This document shows positions 59,621 through 64,000 of a DNA stretch of 64,000 nt, piece by piece. Each line of letters opens with the position of its first letter. The first letter of the stretch is position 1. The notes beneath the pieces are model-generated. The model made no database searches and had not been told where the DNA came from. It saw nothing but the letters and a program-made list of their open reading frames with translations. The translations under genes were made by a program, and so were the position numbers. Source of the stretch: Capitella teleta (taxonomy: Eukaryota; Annelida; Polychaeta; Capitellidae); contig KB296865.1 in assembly GCA_000328365.1 (NCBI GenBank), positions 61,406-125,405 of the forward strand, written 5' to 3'.

Positions 59621-61889
59621 CATCCGCAGCATACGATGAAGGTACATGGCTTGTGTTGAAAGGTCACACTCCATATTGTTGACAACTTTAAGCATTCTTT
59701 TAAATAAAATAATAATTCCATCTAAAGTGTGATTTTGAGTTTTTATCCCCCACCAAACATTAAACAGCCTTGCTGATTCCACGTAACCGCCAAAAACTCC
59801 AATTTCCGATAAATTAATCATGAATGGATACCCAACACATCCACGAATCATGTTTCCAAGGTAAATTTAGTTTGCATTACTATACAAACTTTTCATATCG
59901 TGTATAGATCCTTTTGTTGCTTAGTATATTTTGCATGCACAGCTGCTGAAACACAATTCTCTATTACCTCGGTATGTTTGAGACACGTTCAGAGGACCAA
60001 GTATTCCTAGTGGACTACTATAGAATGCTGCATGGTATTTTCGAATGTGTGTTACAAGAAACTAAGTGTAACTACATCCCCTTGAATAATGCACGGAATT
60101 ATAAATGATGTCGCTCTCTAACCTGAGTGTGTTTTCCGAGCAATTTTGAGCAGAGCGTCTCGAGTGCAGGCGAGGGACTAATGGAGCAACAAACTTTCTC
60201 AGCCACTTGATCGTTCACTAATATTTGGCTGCCGACGCCTGAAAATTAGGGTACGAACTGTTAATGTCATCATACCATAATCCATCGACAATCCATCAGG
60301 TAAGAGATATGGGGGTTTTCAGTTGAAAACGGCCTCCAAACGAGGTCATTGCGTGACCTTGTCGTGTCACGATTAATCTTGTCACATTTCGGAATTATAC
60401 ATGCAGGAAGAGGGGGTGGGTTAACTGTACATGTTTACCTCGAATATGTTTGTTTTGTTGCCTTGTCTATACTAATTACATCTTCTTTATTATTCTCATC
60501 GGTCTATCAATATTATATATATAGATGCATAATTTTAAACCTGTACATGTATGTTATAATTTTTTTTTTGTTTTTTTTTTTTGTTTTTTTTTGGGGGGGG
60601 GGCGGGGGTAGGGTACGTGTTTTATGCCATATCCTCTGGAAGTAAGTCCAGTATCGGTCAAGTCCTTTCATTTTTTGTAAAGTGGTCAGTTCTGTTTTGC
60701 TTGCTATCATTTTAATCGCTTATGGTGTCGATCCGTTTGATTATAGGGTGTTTTGTTTTGTTCTGATGTTTTGGGGGTCCTTCTTGTTGTTCTTTTGTTT
60801 TTTGAAAGTAGAATTCCTAATTCATTAGTCAAAATGTGCATATTATTATTTTTAGTAACAAACGCGAGCGAGTGGCATGCAAGATGATAAATTACGAAGG
60901 GATGATTTGAAAGAGGAAATGTCAGGAAGAGAATGAAATATAATCCACTGCCTGGCGAGATTTCATGAGAAATGTTCATTGCATATAAATGTCGAGTCAG
61001 GTCATGGTTTTCGGCCATGTCTTCAAACGGCACAATTATATTGAACTCTACTGTGATTGGCCGTTGTTCAATGCTAACTTGCTACGCCCCGCCTCCTAAT
61101 TAAATATCCATAAGGATAATGTTTATATGATAATTAAAGTTGAAATCTTGGTCTCGCGTCGATACCGCAAACGCATTTTCCATTCGTGTTAGAAGAATAG
61201 AAACATGGAAATTGAATCAGAAATTAGAGCAATATTCCAATAACCCATTTGTAAAAGAAGAATTGAACACATGGAAATGCGTCATGACCCATGACCCATT
61301 GTCATTTCGAAAGATGGTTATTGAATTAACGGTTCGTATCCTGATTTACATGTAGCCTACATTATGATCATGTCAGCGTGGATAAAGACGGCAGAAATGC
61401 CACTAGCAGGTCAAGGCGAAGGACAGAAATCGGCAGTGGAGCAGTTTGCAAGTACTCCAGGGTGCAGTTAATTCACCACTCTTACATCAATTGCCTAACA
61501 ATTAAGCAGATGACGGCGCCAACACCAGTCAGTCCGCGGGGCAAACTGAGTGTCACACACTGCCTCTCATGCGGATCAGTGATCATGTTTATATCTCACC
61601 ATGAATTTCACAAATTTTAAGTTTTAAACAATAAACACTCAAATCTGTGTTTGTGCTAACATATATATTTTATTTATTAATAAATCATGTTCTATTACCC
61701 TAATTTCGATCGTGAGAGAAGATAATTATGCTAATGGTGAATCATTCATTATACGCAACTGCATGAATCATAACGTATTTACGAGATCCAAGAAACTTTA
61801 ATGTTATTATATAGAATTCTTGATATTACGAACTAATGTTTATGGCCCCTGAAGGTTCGTTATAATGAGCTTTGACTGTAACTAGAATC
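59620..61889. other. Intergenic, no gene recognised
   Basis: Low-complexity T/G runs lie at 60560-60605. Otherwise only short unassignable frames are seen. Confidence 0.5.
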
Positions 61890-62140
61890 CTGATAGGGGT
61901 CACGTGATCGGTCAGAATTGAAGCCAGATTTAAGGCGACTTCGCCATACGAACATCTCAATGAAAATTCCGACTAGAGGCTACGAAACAGAATCGTTTGT
62001 GTTGATCCGTTACCATGGCAACGAGTCGTCTCGGGGAATTCTCAGAGGTTATGACGTCTTTTGCAGCGCCACTAGCGGCAAATATGTGAACCAACCCGAT
62101 TTGGCGAGAGAATCAGAACCACTGAATATGCACTGTTCGT
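61890..62140. repeat. Dispersed repeat, copy 2, with an X-box palindrome
   Basis: This copy shares the GGTCAGAATTGAAGCCAGAT block and the CCACTGAATATGC end block with copy 1 at 42250-42490; the centres differ. The palindrome GTTACCATGGCAAC lies inside it at 62009-62022. The two copies define a repeat of about 230-250 bp, probably non-autonomous. Confidence 0.65.
62009..62022. promoter_or_regulatory. Consensus RFX X-box-like motif
   Basis: GTTACCATGGCAAC fits the RFX-factor X-box consensus (GTNRCC...RGYAAC) on both half-sites. It lies about 690 bp upstream of the secreted-protein gene. Function is inference; the match may be carried by the dispersed repeat. Confidence 0.4.
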
Positions 62141-62651
62141 GACCAGGCTGTTAGCTAGGATTTTTGACAGGGTGTCCAACTTTTTCAAGGATCACAAAAT
62201 CAAGGAACGCTCAAGTGACAAGGGCAGCATCGAGTGCGGTGCCCACAATTTTCAAAATGTTCATAGGAAACACAATAGGCTTGTTCATTAAGTGCGCAAT
62301 ATGCCCACTTGTCAAAGAAATATTCTATAATAAGACACAAAATGAATACTCCCAGCAATATATTAGTTAAACAGATCCATTGGCGAGGTAAAGAGATGAT
62401 CTATGCAATAACGAAAGTTAAAATTACAGCTCCATCTTCTCAGCAACAAATATTATAACATTAAACATTAATTAGTTCATCATAAGTTGTGCACCAGAGA
62501 CCCACAGGGCACCCTTTTTAATCAATTCCACATTAATATGGATAATATTTCATTGGAAGCGTTTATCGTTGCTTATAATGTTAGTTGTTGTCATAACAAA
62601 TAACTCATAAGACAATTATCAATGATGACAAATATTCCGACTTCCCTAGAG

Positions 62652-62658
62652 TATAAAA
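62652..62658 (+). promoter_or_regulatory. TATA box of the secreted-protein gene
   Basis: TATAAAA lies 44 bp before the ATG at 62696. This spacing would put transcription start about 15 nt before the ATG, giving a very short 5' UTR. Confidence 0.6.
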
Positions 62659-62695
62659 CGTTGACGACCAAGCGAAGAGAGCATCGACGCTCATC

Positions 62696-64000
62696 ATGGC
62701 ATTCCAAGTCATCCTCTGCGTGGTCTCTTGTGTCCTTCAACTGAACATCATTCAGGTCAGTTCGCAATCACGTGAAGGTGTTTACAATCATTTTGTTAAA
62801 ATGTTAAGAAATTTGTTATATTGGCAACAGCGGGTTAAAAAAATTGCGAATAATTATTAATGTTGTGAATTTTTTGTTTTATTATATTTGGTTCGTAATG
62901 ATATGACATGAATACTGAATCACTTACCTGATCTGGAAAATTTGACGTCAACATGTACATAGGCCTATGTACTAACGCTGGTCATTTTGCAGCAATCTGC
63001 AGCTTATTTTTTGTGTGTAATCTATGACTTCAATGTATTTTTCAGGCCAACGAGGTTCCGATATTGTCGGTCAAAGATGTCCAATCTACAAAGACAAGTT
63101 ATGTCACGTTTCTCCTGAAACATCAAACGAACGCTGCCATTTCTTGGTTCCCACATGGCAATCAGAGCAACGTTCAGACGACAACCAAAGGTAAGTTCTC
63201 TTCAATACTTCAGATGAGTTAGAGGAGGGGAAGGGAGTCCAGGGGCAATGTTCACTATGATTCTCAACGAAGTCTTGTGATTAACTTCTAGCCTGAAAGT
63301 CAATTCTCATGTTCGGGTCTCTGAGCTGCGACCAGCAAGCCTCGCTTTGATTAATATTTGCGTGGACAGCGTGGTTAAGATAATAAACCGTTAACCACTA
63401 TCTTTAAAAACTGCGTAATTTGATCGATTAACTTATGATACATCGAATAACAAGTATAACGATCCATATATAATTATATTTGTGGTGAAATCGCCGATTT
63501 ATTTGCTGACTCGCCCTATCATAATCATAACGTTTTGAGAGGTTTCTGAGAGCGTTATGATTTCTCACTTCAAGGCATTGACTCATATCTTGACACAAAT
63601 AAACTGAACAACTAAAATAGCCACTGATCATTAAAAAAGAGTTGTTCTGAGTGTCGCATTTCTTTTCTATAATTATACTCTATCTATTGTCAATCCTCCC
63701 ATTTAATAATCACATGATTTCAACATGTACATTGTCATGTATCATAATATTCCATACATATTTCTTTTTAAGACGCAGTCAGTGCTGAATACACGCCAGA
63801 GGCTTCCCCATTTCCTGTTGATTTCGTTGGTGTCCGCTCGGGTGAGCGGCTTGCATTCCTACCACAGAAAGGATTTTACTTTGAAACAAAACCTGGTCAA
63901 AGAGATTTAGGATCTTTTTCGCTGATCAACGCTTCTCCACCACATGCAATGCTGAGACAAGGCGAGGAATTTGAGATGGCATTGGTTGTCGAAAGACAAA
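62696..64000 (+). CDS. Secreted protein of unknown function, continues past window end
   Basis: Three exons join in phase: 62696-62755, 63046-63190 and 63773 onward to the window end. Exon 1 is a 20-residue signal peptide (MAFQVILCVVSCVLQLNIIQ). Exons 2 and 3 encode ANEVPILSVKDVQST, then SYVTFLLKHQTNAAISWFPH, GVRSGERLAFLPQKG and LGSFSLINASPPHAM. The alternation of beta-like strands suggests an extracellular beta-sandwich, but I recognise no family. There are no cysteines in the visible mature part. A TATA box precedes it closely. It is incomplete at the right edge. Confidence 0.7.

Overview
The window is eukaryotic genomic DNA, AT-rich, with spliced genes, LINE and SINE copies, DNA transposons and two runs of N. 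The gene set (a DUR3-type urea symporter, a galaxin-like di-cysteine protein, a universal stress protein, a PAN/TSP1 membrane protein, a Shisa-like protein) together with introns of about 45-75 bp points to an early-branching animal. A sponge is my best guess, with a cnidarian or other invertebrate possible. No ribosomal, mitochondrial or bacterial signature was seen.

Layout. 1-7253: no gene recognised; simple repeats only. 7254-17710 (+): 12 exons of a DUR3-like urea/solute symporter. Its fourth intron, about 6.9 kb, holds a complete two-exon galaxin-like gene on the opposite strand (8875-11705) and a LINE that is itself split by a TTAA-flanked element. 17711-21380: a truncated LINE and a tRNA-type SINE. 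21382-25842 (-): a 42-bp minisatellite abutting the stop codon of a five-exon gene for a signal peptide, PAN/Apple domain, 45-bp-repeat mucin stalk, TSP1 domain and one membrane helix. 28147-29402 (-): a six-exon gene of unknown function, next to a hAT element (29566-31655) with an exact 8-bp target duplication. 33070-34834 (-): a five-exon universal stress protein. 36120-37503 (-): a degenerate coiled-coil gene of a repeated family. 38909-39632 (-): a TMEM86/YhhN lysoplasmalogenase. 40974-41567 (-): an orphan ORF with predicted membrane segments. 41672-45480 (+): a six-exon Shisa-like gene with a recent SINE in its last intron. 47037-52357 (-): a complete 25-exon ABCB full transporter of about 1,239 aa. 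52358-62640: mostly repeats (a second SINE family, a two-ORF LINE with its middle in a gap, a LINE fragment, a Tc1/mariner relic, a dispersed repeat) plus one weak exon candidate. 62696-end (+): the start of a secreted-protein gene with a TATA box.

There is no operon-like logic. Several genes encode cell-surface, secreted or transport proteins: urea uptake, multidrug export, a mucin/TSP1 receptor-like protein, galaxin and Shisa. Exon models were built by eye from splice sites, and I accepted them only where reading phase carried across every junction. N-terminal exons of the DUR3 gene and of the 28-29 kb gene were not found.
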